Below are positions 7,885 through 16,272 of a stretch of DNA of 64,000 bases, piece after piece. The notes under the pieces were generated by a model, which saw nothing but the letters and a program-made list of their open reading frames with translations, had not been told where the DNA came from and did no database searches. The DNA is taken from positions 51,923 through 115,922 of the forward strand of contig NZ_JQBM01000002.1 in assembly GCF_001437355.1 (NCBI RefSeq), read 5' to 3'. Source of the DNA: Weissella viridescens (lineage in GTDB: Bacteria > Bacillota > Bacilli > Lactobacillales > Lactobacillaceae). Position 1 is the first letter of the stretch; each line of letters begins with the position of its first letter. Position numbers and translations under genes: made by a program.

Positions 7885-8946
7885 TTAATCATTTTGATGT
7901 TGTTCAGCCAATTCGGCTTGTTTAGCAGCCCATTGTTGATCAAATTCATCGAGAATGTTGCGTACTTCATCGGTCGTCTTCGTTTCCATAAGCGCAACTC
8001 GTAAATCTGAGGCGTATGAGAAACCGCGAACATAAATTTTGAAGAAACGCTTGAGCTTTTGGAAATTTGTTGGGCCAAATTCAGCTTCGAATTCGTCATG
8101 CAAATCCAATTGATAACGCAATAGGTCTAATGAATCATCAAGTGTATGTTCAGTAGCGGTATCTTCAAAAGCGAATGGACTTTCAAAAATGCCACGACCA
8201 ATCATAATGCCATCAAGACCAGGGTGTTCCTTGGCAATTGCTAAACCTTGGGCACGGTCTTTGATGTCGCCATTAATTTGAATTAATGTATCTGGTGCGA
8301 TTTCATCACGCATTTGCAAAATCTCATCAATTAATTCAAAGTGGGCTGGCACTTTTGACATCTCTTTACGTGTACGAAGATGGATGGTTAATACTTGAAT
8401 GTCCTGGCGAAGTAAGAATGGAATCCATTCGCGGAAGGTGTCAAGTTTATTAAATCCAAGACGTGTCTTAACTGAAATGGGTAGTCCACCAGTTTTAGCC
8501 GCAGCAATAAGTTCAGCAGCTTTATCGGGTTCTTTAATTAAACCAGAACCGGCACCGTTTTTAATGACCGTTGAATCAGGGCAACCCATGTTAATGTCGA
8601 CGGCTTCAAAGCCACGATTTTTAACATCGGCGACACCAAGTTCAAAGTCAATTGGTCGATCGCCCCAAAGTTGTGCAACTGGAATTTGCTCACTTGGGTC
8701 GAAAGACAAACGGCCTTGCACCGTAAATTTCGCTTTGGGATGTGAAATGCTACGGGCATTGGTGAATTCTGTATAAAAAGCATCAGGTGCGGCAGCTTTA
8801 GCAACAACACGACGGAAGACTGTATCAGTAACAGCTTCCATAGGGGCTAAAGTGAAAAAGGGTAACTTTTCCAAACCATCAACCTGGGGATGCTGTTGGG
8901 CAGCATCCACAACGTTCTGCCAAAAGGCAGATTTTGGTTGTACCAT
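7885..8946 (-). CDS. dus: tRNA-dihydrouridine synthase
   Basis: A 353-residue FMN enzyme that reduces uridines in the tRNA D-loop using NADPH. Visible signatures are PFFTLAPMEAVTDTVFRRV (FMN-binding APM.VTD motif, residues 26-44), DINMGCPDSTVIKNGAGSGL (catalytic-region GCP motif), VKTRLGF, and IQINGDIKD followed by DGIMIGRGIFESP (phosphate-binding GRG). The N-terminus is extended by about 20 residues relative to minimal Dus proteins. AAAGGACTATATT precedes the ATG. It is monocistronic. Assignment to a particular Dus subfamily is uncertain. Confidence 0.92.
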   Translation of the reverse strand: MVQPKSAFWQNVVDAAQQHPQVDGLEKLPFFTLAPMEAVTDTVFRRVVAKAAAPDAFYTEFTNARSISHPKAKFTVQGRLSFDPSEQIPVAQLWGDRPIDFELGVADVKNRGFEAVDINMGCPDSTVIKNGAGSGLIKEPDKAAELIAAAKTGGLPISVKTRLGFNKLDTFREWIPFLLRQDIQVLTIHLRTRKEMSKVPAHFELIDEILQMRDEIAPDTLIQINGDIKDRAQGLAIAKEHPGLDGIMIGRGIFESPFAFEDTATEHTLDDSLDLLRYQLDLHDEFEAEFGPTNFQKLKRFFKIYVRGFSYASDLRVALMETKTTDEVRNILDEFDQQWAAKQAELAEQHQND

Positions 8947-9173
8947 AATATAGTCCTTTCAGGTATTTATATTTTTAAAATTTGCGGCTCGATCTTCCGC
9001 ATCCGAACTGGGACATCTACTAATATAACTTACTGAATTGCGATGTCAATGGTCGAATCGGCGCCTGAGTCACGTTTATGAATGATAAATGTGAGGACTG
9101 GTAGGTGGTGTTTCAAAACAAAGGCGAAAAGAATATAATTGAATGTGAAAATGAATCGGAAAGAAGTGAAAAC

Positions 9174-9326
9174 ATGCAAAAAGGCTGGGTGCTTATTTAT
9201 CTTATAATCGGATTGATATTACTAAACTATGCTAATAAAAGTAAGTCCAGTCAGGGAAACCGGGTGATGTTTGGTGTCATGGGAATGCTGTTTGTCTTTT
9301 TTGCGCTAATTTCATATACCGGATAA
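9174..9326 (+). CDS. Small two-helix membrane protein, unknown
   Basis: A 50-residue protein starting MQKGWVLIYLIIGLILL, with a second hydrophobic stretch GVMGMLFVFFALISY separated by a charged loop (NKSKSSQGNR). An upstream in-frame GTG at 9105 would add 23 polar residues, but GGAAAGAAGTG just before 9174 makes the shorter form more likely. No family is recognised. Confidence is limited by the size. Confidence 0.5.
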   Translation: MQKGWVLIYLIIGLILLNYANKSKSSQGNRVMFGVMGMLFVFFALISYTG

Positions 9327-9444
9327 GCGCTTTAAAAGCGTACGAACATGACACGAACATATTAACGAAAATTTAACTTACGAAAAAAATTTAAATTTGC
9401 TAACTTAGAGAAGTTGGTTAAATTAAATATTTTCGGAGGGGAAA

Positions 9445-9927
9445 ATGCCAAATAATAAACATGAAAGTCTTATTTTTACAATTATGATGTGCTTCGTCAT
9501 GGTTTTGGGGATGAGTCTATACAATGCCTACTTAATTCAGGGGCAAGTGTCAGCCGCCATGGTGAGCCAAGCCTGGTTGGGATTCCCATTTGCCTATATT
9601 GTCGCGATGGCCCTGGATGTGCTCGTTGTGTCCAAGAATGCTAAGACAGTTGCTTTTAAATATATTATTAAGCCGGAACAGTCACAAGCAGTTAAAGGGA
9701 TTACCATCTCAATCTGTATGGTGATTCCAATGGTGATTTGTATGTCAGGTTATGGTGCTGTCATAGGTGCGCTTCATACCGGTATTTGGCAGGATCTGGT
9801 GGGACAGTGGATAAACAATATCGGGAAGAATGTACTTGTCGCATTGCCCTTACAATTGTTAATTGCTGGGCCGCTTGTACGTAAGACTTTTAGACGTGTC
9901 TTTCCAGTTGGGGTCATCCAAGGCTAA
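9445..9927 (+). CDS. DUF2798 family membrane protein
   Basis: A 160-residue protein with four hydrophobic segments. The N-terminus (NNKHESLIFTIMMCFVMVLGMSLYN) followed by AWLGFPFAYIVAMALDVLVV matches the DUF2798 pattern of small membrane proteins of unknown role. The ribosome site CGGAGGGG is strong. It is followed by about 300 bp containing the promoter and leader of the next permease. Confidence 0.75.
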   Translation: MPNNKHESLIFTIMMCFVMVLGMSLYNAYLIQGQVSAAMVSQAWLGFPFAYIVAMALDVLVVSKNAKTVAFKYIIKPEQSQAVKGITISICMVIPMVICMSGYGAVIGALHTGIWQDLVGQWINNIGKNVLVALPLQLLIAGPLVRKTFRRVFPVGVIQG

Positions 9928-9947
9928 ATGAGATTTAGATGAGGATA

Positions 9948-9977
9948 TTGACATATAATTATAAAATGCGTTAAACT
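9948..9977 (+). promoter_or_regulatory. Promoter of structured permease leader
   Basis: A perfect -35 TTGACA (9948-9953) is followed 17-18 bp later by TTAAAC/TAAACT (9971-9977). The predicted transcript starts about 10 nt before the Shine-Dalgarno sequence at 9995. Confidence 0.5.
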
Positions 9978-9983
9978 TGTAAA

Positions 9984-10234
9984 CATAAACTTTTAGGAGG
10001 TAGGATCAATGTAATATTCAATGGTAACAGTTGAATCATTTAAGGGCTTTACGTTTTTTGGGTAACTATCCGAAATTTATGTAAAGTCTGTTTACGTGAA
10101 CTTTCGGATGTTGAATCCGGAAATGTTTACGTGCATTGAACTACTTTAAACAAGTAAGCCAACGTGAGTAAGTGTGCCGGATTCTAACGATTAATCCGTC
10201 GCACTTTTTTTATGATTATTTTAGGAGAATTTAT
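9984..10234 (+). promoter_or_regulatory. Structured leader RNA with start-stop ORF and attenuator
   Basis: The approximately 250-nt leader begins with AGGAGG (9995-10000), eight bases, then ATG TAA (10009-10014): a perfect ribosome site for an ORF of one codon. A hairpin (10016-10021 with 10031-10036) starts one base after the stop. Next come nested arms ATCCGAAA/TTTCGGAT (10068-10075, 10102-10109) enclosing GTAAA/TTTAC. GAATCCGG (10113-10120) is exactly complementary to CCGGATTC (10177-10184), the 5' arm of the terminator at 10172-10210. TGTTTACGTG occurs twice (10089 and 10124). The geometry is antiterminator versus terminator. No T-box, lysine or SAM riboswitch core motif was seen. Confidence 0.6.
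10172..10210 (+). terminator. Leader terminator (attenuator) before APC permease
   Basis: GTGC-C-GGATT pairs with AATCC-GTC-GCAC, followed by TTTTTTT. It ends 25 nt before the permease start, so it can only act as an attenuator of that gene. Confidence 0.7.
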
Positions 10235-11638
10235 ATGGGTTTATTGAATCGGGTATTTAAAAAAGAATCGATTGCAAATTACATGCAGTCAGATGAACAC
10301 CTTACGAAAACATTGAGTGCAAAAGACTTGCTTGGTTTAGGCGTTGGGGCAGTTATTGGTACAGGAATCTTTATTCTGCCTGGAACGGTTGCTGCTACAA
10401 CAGCTGGTCCCGCGGTTGTCATTAGTTTTATTATTGCCGCTTTGATTTCCGGATTAGTCGCAATGGCCTATTCTGAAATGGCTTCAGCTTTACCTGTGGC
10501 GGGATCCGCTTATTCATATGGAAACATCATTTTTGGTGAAATTATCGGTTGGATTCTTGGCTGGGCTTTAATCTTGGAATATTTCTTAGCAGTTGCCGCA
10601 GTGGCAACCAGTTGGTCGGCATACTTTGCTAATTTGGTAGCCCCAATTTTCAAAATGCCAAAGGCGATTTCGGGACCTTTTAATCCAGCTGGTGGAACGT
10701 ATATTAATTTGATTGCCGTTGTGGTTCTCCTTGTTTTGGGGATTTTGCTGTATGGGGGCATGAAAGAATCAAAGCGTCTCCAAAATGGGATGGTCTTATT
10801 GAAAATTGCCATTATCCTATTGTCCATTGGTGTCGGTATTTTCTATATTAAATCTGGTAACTATCATCCCTTTGTACCAGCACGTTCAAATGGTGCCTTT
10901 GGAATTCATGGTATTTTGACTGGAGCCTCAATGGTATTCTTCGCCTTCCTTGGCTTTGATGCTTTGTCATCATCTGCCGCAGAAGTGAAGAATCCCAAGC
11001 GTAATATTCCAATTGGTATTTTTGGGACTTTGATTATCGCGGCTATCTTATACGCGTTAGTTGCTTTCGTTCTAACAGGGATGGTCAACTACAAGCAATT
11101 GAATGTTGCTGATCCTGTTGCCTTTGCTTTGCAAATGGTTGGAAAGAACGGTGTTGCCTTTGTGGTGACCATTGGTGCCTTGGTAGGTATGTTCACAATG
11201 ATGTATACCATGTTATATGCGTCATCACGTTTGGTCTATGCGATTGGTCGTGATGGGTTGTTACCTGGTCATTTAGGTAAGTTGAACAAGAAGGGAGAAC
11301 CAAGCCGTGCTTTGTTGATTGCCACAATTGTGGTAATGATTTTTGGTGGTTTGGTTCCATTAGATCGGTTGGTTGCCTTAGTGAATATTGGAACCTTATT
11401 GGCATTCATTGTTGTGTCACTAGGTATCATCCCACTACGTAAGCGTAAGGATTTGAATCATACTGGCTACAAAATGCCATTCTATCCGGTACTACCACTT
11501 ATCTCAGCTGGTTTCTCATTCTTCTTAATGACGCAACTACAAGTAGATACATTGGTTGCCGCCGCTGTTTGGTTTGCTATTGGGATTGTGATTTATTTAG
11601 CCTACGGCGTTAAACATTCAAAATTAAATAAGCAATAA
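10235..11638 (+). CDS. APC amino-acid permease (CAT/BcaP-YfnA-like)
   Basis: About 467 residues with 12 to 14 predicted helices. The first helix carries the APC glycine motif VGAVIGTGIFILPG (residues about 36-49), and GASMVFFAFLGFDALSSSAAEVKNPKRNIP is the helix 6 to loop 7 region. It belongs to the cationic/branched-chain amino-acid transporter group (BcaP, YfnA). The start at 10235 follows TTAGGAG; an in-frame ATG 63 nt upstream lies within the attenuator terminator and has no ribosome site. It is related to the permease at 19459. The leader implies control by an intracellular signal, plausibly its own substrate. Confidence 0.92.
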   Translation: MGLLNRVFKKESIANYMQSDEHLTKTLSAKDLLGLGVGAVIGTGIFILPGTVAATTAGPAVVISFIIAALISGLVAMAYSEMASALPVAGSAYSYGNIIFGEIIGWILGWALILEYFLAVAAVATSWSAYFANLVAPIFKMPKAISGPFNPAGGTYINLIAVVVLLVLGILLYGGMKESKRLQNGMVLLKIAIILLSIGVGIFYIKSGNYHPFVPARSNGAFGIHGILTGASMVFFAFLGFDALSSSAAEVKNPKRNIPIGIFGTLIIAAILYALVAFVLTGMVNYKQLNVADPVAFALQMVGKNGVAFVVTIGALVGMFTMMYTMLYASSRLVYAIGRDGLLPGHLGKLNKKGEPSRALLIATIVVMIFGGLVPLDRLVALVNIGTLLAFIVVSLGIIPLRKRKDLNHTGYKMPFYPVLPLISAGFSFFLMTQLQVDTLVAAAVWFAIGIVIYLAYGVKHSKLNKQ

Positions 11639-11639
11639 T

Positions 11640-11671
11640 AAAAAGCACATGCAGCGATTGCATGTGCTTTT
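11640..11671. terminator. Bidirectional terminator, permease / oxidoreductase
   Basis: AAAAGCACATGCA and TGCATGTGCTTTT around GCGAT form a perfect hairpin with A and T flanks, between convergent genes. Confidence 0.9.
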
Positions 11672-11672
11672 C

Positions 11673-13514
11673 TTATGCGTTAAAAATGGTTTCAGCGATG
11701 ATTTCTGCATCACGGAGATTACGATCACCAACATTAGGACGTGGGGCAAAGGTCGTAAACCAGTGCCACTTTTCCGTTGGAAGTCCCCAAACATAGAGGT
11801 GCTGTTGTTGTCGTCCATTCGCATCAATGACTTGCTGTGTTTTACGGTTTGTATGCACAGCATCAATCTCAAAGATACTATCGTCAGACCGCTTAAGTGC
11901 TACGGAGCTCACGATTCCCTTCGCAGCTAGTTCACTCAAGAGTGGGTCGGCAGTATGTTTAACTGTTGTTGCTGGTAAGCGCGCTTCAATTAATTGTGTG
12001 GCTGTCCAAGTATGTCCCTGTTCATCAGTTGCCTGATACCCATCCGTGGTGATGGTAACTTTAAACTTTGGTGCCGCCACAGTGATAATGCCTGCAGCCA
12101 GTAACGTATGCAGTTGTTCCATTCGTAAGAGTGGTGGGCCGACATTGAGCAGACGGTTAATTGGGTTGAATTCCTTCAAAAATATTTCATATTCATCGAC
12201 CGTTAATGCATCTGCTTCCAGATACTGACGTAGTTGGCCACGTAAATCTTTCAATAATTCAAACGCACCGGCAAGCGGTGCTAAATCATTACCTTTGCGC
12301 GCATCAATGATGTCGTTTTCAAGATATTGTTGCATAAACGCCTGATAATCCGTGGGAATCTCCGCCAATGGATTTAATATCCGTGACCAATTAATTTGTA
12401 GATTGGCGGGGATGCCGTACGCGTTAGCCGTGGCTGAAAGATCATCGCTACGACGTAACGATGATAGAAAATCAGCCCGATTAAATGGCCAGTTGGCGGC
12501 CATATCACTCATTAAATTGAAATAATACTTGTAGGTCATTTCATTTTGGAATAATTGATAGAAGTCGGCATAACTAATGTGCCCATTAACCATATGGCGT
12601 TCAATATTAGTGCGTGTGAAGAAGATGGCATCATAGTTTTCAGCATGTGGCTTTTGATTATAGGCTTTGGCGTGTGGAATGGTTCCGGTGCGTGAGCCCG
12701 CGATGATATGTGGCTCACGACCTGAAGGATGATAGACGAGTTGGTTGTCTGGTAACCGTTCAAATTTTCCGCCGCGCCCTAAGGTGAAATCAGCCATGTA
12801 ATCAAAAAAGCTTAAGCCAAGGCCACGAATGAGTACATCGTCGGCAGGACGAATGGTATCCAACGGTGCAGCGCTGGGTTGCATGGGTGCGATATACTGC
12901 CAGTTGGCATTTTTGTCCGCCGCAACTTGAAATGAATGTTCTTCATCAGTTGGTTTCGTGGCGGTATACCCTGGTGTGTAGATAACATCATCAGCAGTGA
13001 GTTGTTGCCCGTCCGCAAGATTAATTTCATAATGCCCATCAGTTATAGCACGGACTTGGGTAGCTTTTGATTGTTTGAAAACTAATTGCGTATTTGCGTC
13101 CGTGTTTTGTTGTAACTGATCAAAATACCACGATGCATATAAGCCAAAGATGGCGCGCGAAGAAAAATGATTTGGATTCAAGACTGCAATTTCATCACGA
13201 AAAGCTGCCTCATTTTTGAAGGTATGAGTATCCAGATAAGTAGCAGCTTGATGATGCGCCCATTCATAGAGATTAGGACCAGTTAGCCCCGGTTGCTGTT
13301 TAGGGATGCTGTTATCGGTAAATAATGTCAGCTGTTGGCTAATTGTATTGGCAATGAATTTTGGATTTTGATCAGGGTTCCAAACCACACCACCAACTGG
13401 AAAAGGATCCAATAGGGTAATCGTGTGCGCTTGTGTTGAAGCGTTGGCGAAAGCCACTAAGCGTTCGGCAAGGACCAAATTACGTGGTCCAGCACCAATC
13501 AATACAATATTCAT
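11673..13514 (-). CDS. FAD/NAD(P)-binding oxidoreductase (NAD_binding_9)
   Basis: A 613-residue cytoplasmic flavoprotein-like enzyme. The N-terminus MNIVLIGAGPRNLVLAERL is a Rossmann GxGxxN dinucleotide motif, followed by LLDPFPVGGVVWNPDQ. GLGLSFFDY (around residue 230) is a second part of the fold. The architecture matches the FAD-NAD(P)-binding PF13454-type proteins of lactic acid bacteria, which have no defined substrate. It is downstream of nnrE with a nine-base gap, so the two are probably cotranscribed. This hints at a link to pyridine-nucleotide use, but no reaction can be assigned. Confidence 0.85.
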   Translation of the reverse strand: MNIVLIGAGPRNLVLAERLVAFANASTQAHTITLLDPFPVGGVVWNPDQNPKFIANTISQQLTLFTDNSIPKQQPGLTGPNLYEWAHHQAATYLDTHTFKNEAAFRDEIAVLNPNHFSSRAIFGLYASWYFDQLQQNTDANTQLVFKQSKATQVRAITDGHYEINLADGQQLTADDVIYTPGYTATKPTDEEHSFQVAADKNANWQYIAPMQPSAAPLDTIRPADDVLIRGLGLSFFDYMADFTLGRGGKFERLPDNQLVYHPSGREPHIIAGSRTGTIPHAKAYNQKPHAENYDAIFFTRTNIERHMVNGHISYADFYQLFQNEMTYKYYFNLMSDMAANWPFNRADFLSSLRRSDDLSATANAYGIPANLQINWSRILNPLAEIPTDYQAFMQQYLENDIIDARKGNDLAPLAGAFELLKDLRGQLRQYLEADALTVDEYEIFLKEFNPINRLLNVGPPLLRMEQLHTLLAAGIITVAAPKFKVTITTDGYQATDEQGHTWTATQLIEARLPATTVKHTADPLLSELAAKGIVSSVALKRSDDSIFEIDAVHTNRKTQQVIDANGRQQQHLYVWGLPTEKWHWFTTFAPRPNVGDRNLRDAEIIAETIFNA

Positions 13515-13523
13515 AAGAGTAAG

Positions 13524-14192
13524 TTATTCCTCCTCTTGTTGAGAAGCTAAGAATTCCTCTAAGTTTTCAGGACGGAAAATGCCAATGTCTTTGACATAAA
13601 TGTCACCGGCACGTTTGATCTCTTCATTCTTAAGGAGACCTGTTTTAGGGTAAGCAAACGTTACGGTTGAATTGGCGCGAATGGCTGAACCAAGAATTTC
13701 ACCGGTTGTGGCGTTTAATCCAGAAGGGACATCCACTGAAACAACTGGGATATTCGCAGCGTTAACCCGCTTGATAATATCGCCGAGTTTAACGGGAACT
13801 GGCTTTGATAGACCAATCCCAAATAAGGCATCTACAATGACAGAATAATGCTTAAAATCATGGATTCGATGCAAAGGTTCAATCCCATAGTTACGAGCAA
13901 TTTTTAATTGTGTGGCGGTATTAGGCGTAGCACGCTTTTCATCACCTAAAATAAGTAAGTCAACATTGACGCCTTTTTGACGTAAGAGCCGGGCGATGAC
14001 GATGCCGTCACCACCATTATTACTTAGACCAGCAATGATAAGAACTTTTGATAAGTCGTACTTTCCAGAAGCTAAGACTTCAATCACTGATTGAGCCGTG
14101 CGTTCCATTAAAACGAGGGATGGCATTCCGATTTGATCAACGGTGTAGCGATCCAGTAGTTGCATTTCTTGTGCGGTTACAGCTTCAACCAT
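13524..14192 (-). CDS. nnrE: NAD(P)H-hydrate epimerase (YjeF N-terminal)
   Basis: A 222-residue stand-alone YjeF-N domain that epimerises damaged R-NAD(P)HX to the S form for repair by a dehydratase. Visible motifs are AQEMQLLDRYTVDQIGMPSLVLMERTA (substrate-binding N-terminus), AGLSNNGGDGIVIARLL (phosphate-binding GxNNGGDG), DALFGIGLSKPV (K+-binding Asp) and SVDVPSGLNATTGE. The fused dehydratase domain found in many bacteria is absent here and should be elsewhere. AAGGAGG lies eight bases before the ATG. Confidence 0.93.
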   Translation of the reverse strand: MVEAVTAQEMQLLDRYTVDQIGMPSLVLMERTAQSVIEVLASGKYDLSKVLIIAGLSNNGGDGIVIARLLRQKGVNVDLLILGDEKRATPNTATQLKIARNYGIEPLHRIHDFKHYSVIVDALFGIGLSKPVPVKLGDIIKRVNAANIPVVSVDVPSGLNATTGEILGSAIRANSTVTFAYPKTGLLKNEEIKRAGDIYVKDIGIFRPENLEEFLASQQEEE

Positions 14193-14357
14193 GAATTGTA
14201 ACCTCCTTAATTATTGTTTTTGATGTGCATGAGGCACTTAGCACCATTATAAACGGAATTACGACTCCCTACAAATTCAATTCGCATTAACCTTTATAAA
14301 CTAATTGAGCATGTTACAATATTCATTAAAGATGTTTAATTTTAGGAGGATGATGAC

Positions 14358-14696
14358 ATGGCAGAACCAAAAATTCCGCAAGATATGCAAGAAGTCAAAG
14401 ATCAAGTGATTTTAATGAATGCTCGTGGCTTCGAAGTTTCTGAAGATGATGTGATTCGTGAAGCGTTAAAAGCTGGTTTTCAAGCGATTGTGAATGATCG
14501 TATGGATGGGAACTATGACACGGTCCGTTGGGATGATGAATTTAAAGGGTTACAAATCGTTGGCATTGATGACTCACTTGAGGGTGAGATTCAACCAGCT
14601 GATGACGAGCCTAGCTTTATCGAACAATTTAAAGAAGATGCCAACAAGGTCTGGTTTAAATTAGACAATGCTGCAGCTTCAATTATTGGACGCTAA
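14358..14696 (+). CDS. Small acidic protein of unknown function
   Basis: A 112-residue acidic soluble protein with a good ribosome site (TTAGGAGG). The N-terminal 60 residues look like a mostly helical domain (MQEVKDQVILMNARGFEVSEDDVIREALKAGF, core GFEVSEDDVIREAL). An acidic linker with ADDEPSF follows, then a short amphipathic C-terminus ending NAAASIIGR. No signal peptide, membrane segment or catalytic motif was seen. I do not recognise the family. It has its own upstream region divergent from nnrE. Confidence 0.7.
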   Translation: MAEPKIPQDMQEVKDQVILMNARGFEVSEDDVIREALKAGFQAIVNDRMDGNYDTVRWDDEFKGLQIVGIDDSLEGEIQPADDEPSFIEQFKEDANKVWFKLDNAAASIIGR

Positions 14697-14800
14697 AATT
14701 AATAAGAAATACTTTAGTTAAACGCTTTAAGTTTAATTAAATGGGCTTGGTGTTATATATTAGAAGAGAATAAATTTAGAAATTTACTGGAGGATTTATC

Positions 14801-15499
14801 GTGGAAAAAGCACGTCTATACTTGGCCGAATTTATCGGTACATTAATGCTAGTTGCTGTTGGAACTGGTGTGGTCGTATTCGTTGGGGTACAAACTGGTG
14901 CATTACCAGTTGCCGTTGCCTTTGGTTTAGCTGCAATCATGGCAGTTTACACCTTTGGAAATGTCTCAGGAGCGCACTTGAACCCAGCGGTTTCATTAGC
15001 TATGGCCATTAACAAGCGGCTCTCATGGATTAATTTCTTGGGTTACGTTGTTGCACAAATTCTTGGTGGTATTGCTGGTTCAGCAGTTGTCTTTGGATTC
15101 ATGAAGGCCTTTGGTGCCAAGCATGCAGCCATCCAACAAATTGGATTTGGACAAACAGTTTATCAAACACCAGTTTCATTCATGGGTGCAACCATGATTG
15201 AAATGTTCTTAACATTTGTCTTTGTTTTGGTAATCATGATGGTAAGTTCAAAGAAGCATGGTGCAGGTAAGCTTGCACCACTAGTAATCGGATTTGCTTT
15301 GACAGCCTTGGTTCTACTAGGTATTTCAGCGACCGGTGCTTCATTGAACCCTGCTCGTTCATTTGGACCAGCTTTGTTCGCAATGTTCTTTGGATCAGCT
15401 ACTGCCATGTCACAAATTGGTGTGTACTTGATCGGACCTTTGGTCGGAGGAGCTTTAGCTGCCGTAGTTGCTAAGTTCTTCGGTTCAGAAGAAGCCTAA
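14801..15499 (+). CDS. Aquaporin / glycerol facilitator family channel
   Basis: A 232-residue MIP-family channel with six helices and both half-helix signatures: SGAHLNPAVS (residues about 55-64) and GASLNPARS (about 178-186). Arg after the second NPA is the selectivity-filter Arg. GTG is used as the start, with CTGGAGG upstream. The short loops resemble aquaporin-type more than long-loop GlpF proteins. In lactic acid bacteria such channels pass water, glycerol or undissociated lactic acid; which applies here cannot be decided. Single-gene unit with a strong terminator. Confidence 0.93.
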   Translation: MEKARLYLAEFIGTLMLVAVGTGVVVFVGVQTGALPVAVAFGLAAIMAVYTFGNVSGAHLNPAVSLAMAINKRLSWINFLGYVVAQILGGIAGSAVVFGFMKAFGAKHAAIQQIGFGQTVYQTPVSFMGATMIEMFLTFVFVLVIMMVSSKKHGAGKLAPLVIGFALTALVLLGISATGASLNPARSFGPALFAMFFGSATAMSQIGVYLIGPLVGGALAAVVAKFFGSEEA

Positions 15500-15504
15500 A
15501 TAAT

Positions 15505-15539
15505 AAAAAGCTCCCAAATTTAATTTGGGAGCTTTTTTT
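15505..15539 (+). terminator. Terminator after aquaporin gene
   Basis: AAAAGCTCCCAAAT/ATTTGGGAGCTTTT perfect stem with a T7 tail. Confidence 0.93.
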
Positions 15540-15664
15540 AAATCGGTGTGCCCTGCTTTTGGACTTTTGGGCTAGGTTTCAGGTATAATTAGAAAAAGGT
15601 TAACCAAAACCAATGTAAATAGAATTACACAATGAGCTGGTCATCAGTTCAGTAGGGGGAAAAC

Positions 15665-16222
15665 ATGTCAAACTTAGTAAAGTGGTTACTTGGAATTGGC
15701 GCTGTTGCCGTTATCGGCGGCGGTGGTTATGCCATTGTAGAATCACAAAATCATGCTGATAAGAAAACAGAATCATCTGTTTCTAGCCATAAGAAGGCTA
15801 GTTCACATAAGCGTGCTTCTGAAAAATCAAGTTCAAAAACGAGTTCAAGTTCTTCTGAAGTTAGTTCTTCTGAAGCACCAGCTAGTTCAAGTGAGCAACC
15901 TGCCTCAAGTGAACAAGCTGTTTCAACTGAAACGAGTGAAGCTGCTGCTACAACTCAAGCAGATCAAAGTGTTGTCGGAAATCCACAAGGGGAAGTGCAA
16001 GCGGATCCTAACACTTACGTGACGACACCTGGTGCTGCAACGTCAGCTGTAGCGGCTCACATGAGTCAAGTGCAAGGTCGCGATCCAAATCGCTTCACAT
16101 TGAGTGCCCACCCATCTGATGGTGGTGTAGGTTACACGGTTAACGTTTCAAGCAGCCAAATTGCTGGTACGTTGGCCGTTTACCAAGTTTCAGCCAATGG
16201 AGTGGTAACACAAGTTCAATAA
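15665..16222 (+). CDS. Membrane-anchored Ser-rich cell-surface protein
   Basis: A 185-residue protein with one N-terminal membrane segment (WLLGIGAVAVIGGGGYAIV, residues 6-24), then a low-complexity linker of about 80 residues made of Ser, Lys, Glu and Ala (KKASSHKRASEKSSSK and similar). A compact C-terminal part follows (about 125-185: AVAAHMSQVQGRDPNRFTLSAHPSDGGVGY, core GGVGYTVNVSSSQ). The topology places the linker and the C-terminal domain outside the cell, spanning the wall. The function is unknown. The linker codons repeat imperfectly (AGTTCA, TCTTCT), making it prone to length change. Confidence 0.8.
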   Translation: MSNLVKWLLGIGAVAVIGGGGYAIVESQNHADKKTESSVSSHKKASSHKRASEKSSSKTSSSSSEVSSSEAPASSSEQPASSEQAVSTETSEAAATTQADQSVVGNPQGEVQADPNTYVTTPGAATSAVAAHMSQVQGRDPNRFTLSAHPSDGGVGYTVNVSSSQIAGTLAVYQVSANGVVTQVQ

Positions 16223-16229
16223 GTAAGAT

Positions 16230-16272
16230 AAAAAACGTCTAACACAATGTATATTGTGCTAGACGTTTTTTT
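16230..16272. terminator. Bidirectional terminator
   Basis: AAAAACGTCTAACACAAT and ATTGTGCTAGACGTTTTTTT form a long hairpin (one mismatch) between convergent genes; its T-rich side abuts the pgpA stop codon. Confidence 0.88.

Noticed and set aside
8947..9173. Gap between dus and the small membrane gene
   Set aside because: Inspected for RNA genes and hairpins; only the probable divergent promoters would fit and no clear signal was found.
9984..10234. T-box, lysine, SAM or c-di-AMP riboswitch
   Set aside because: No T-box sequence and none of the conserved cores I know for these classes is present; the leader pairing scheme is described instead.
10172..10234. Upstream ATG for the 10235 permease
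   Set aside because: The 63-nt extension is the attenuator terminator itself and has no ribosome site; TTAGGAG supports 10235.
15780..15960. Short repeats as CRISPR or tandem DNA repeats
   Set aside because: They are codon repeats in a Ser-rich linker with no regular spacer or unit length.
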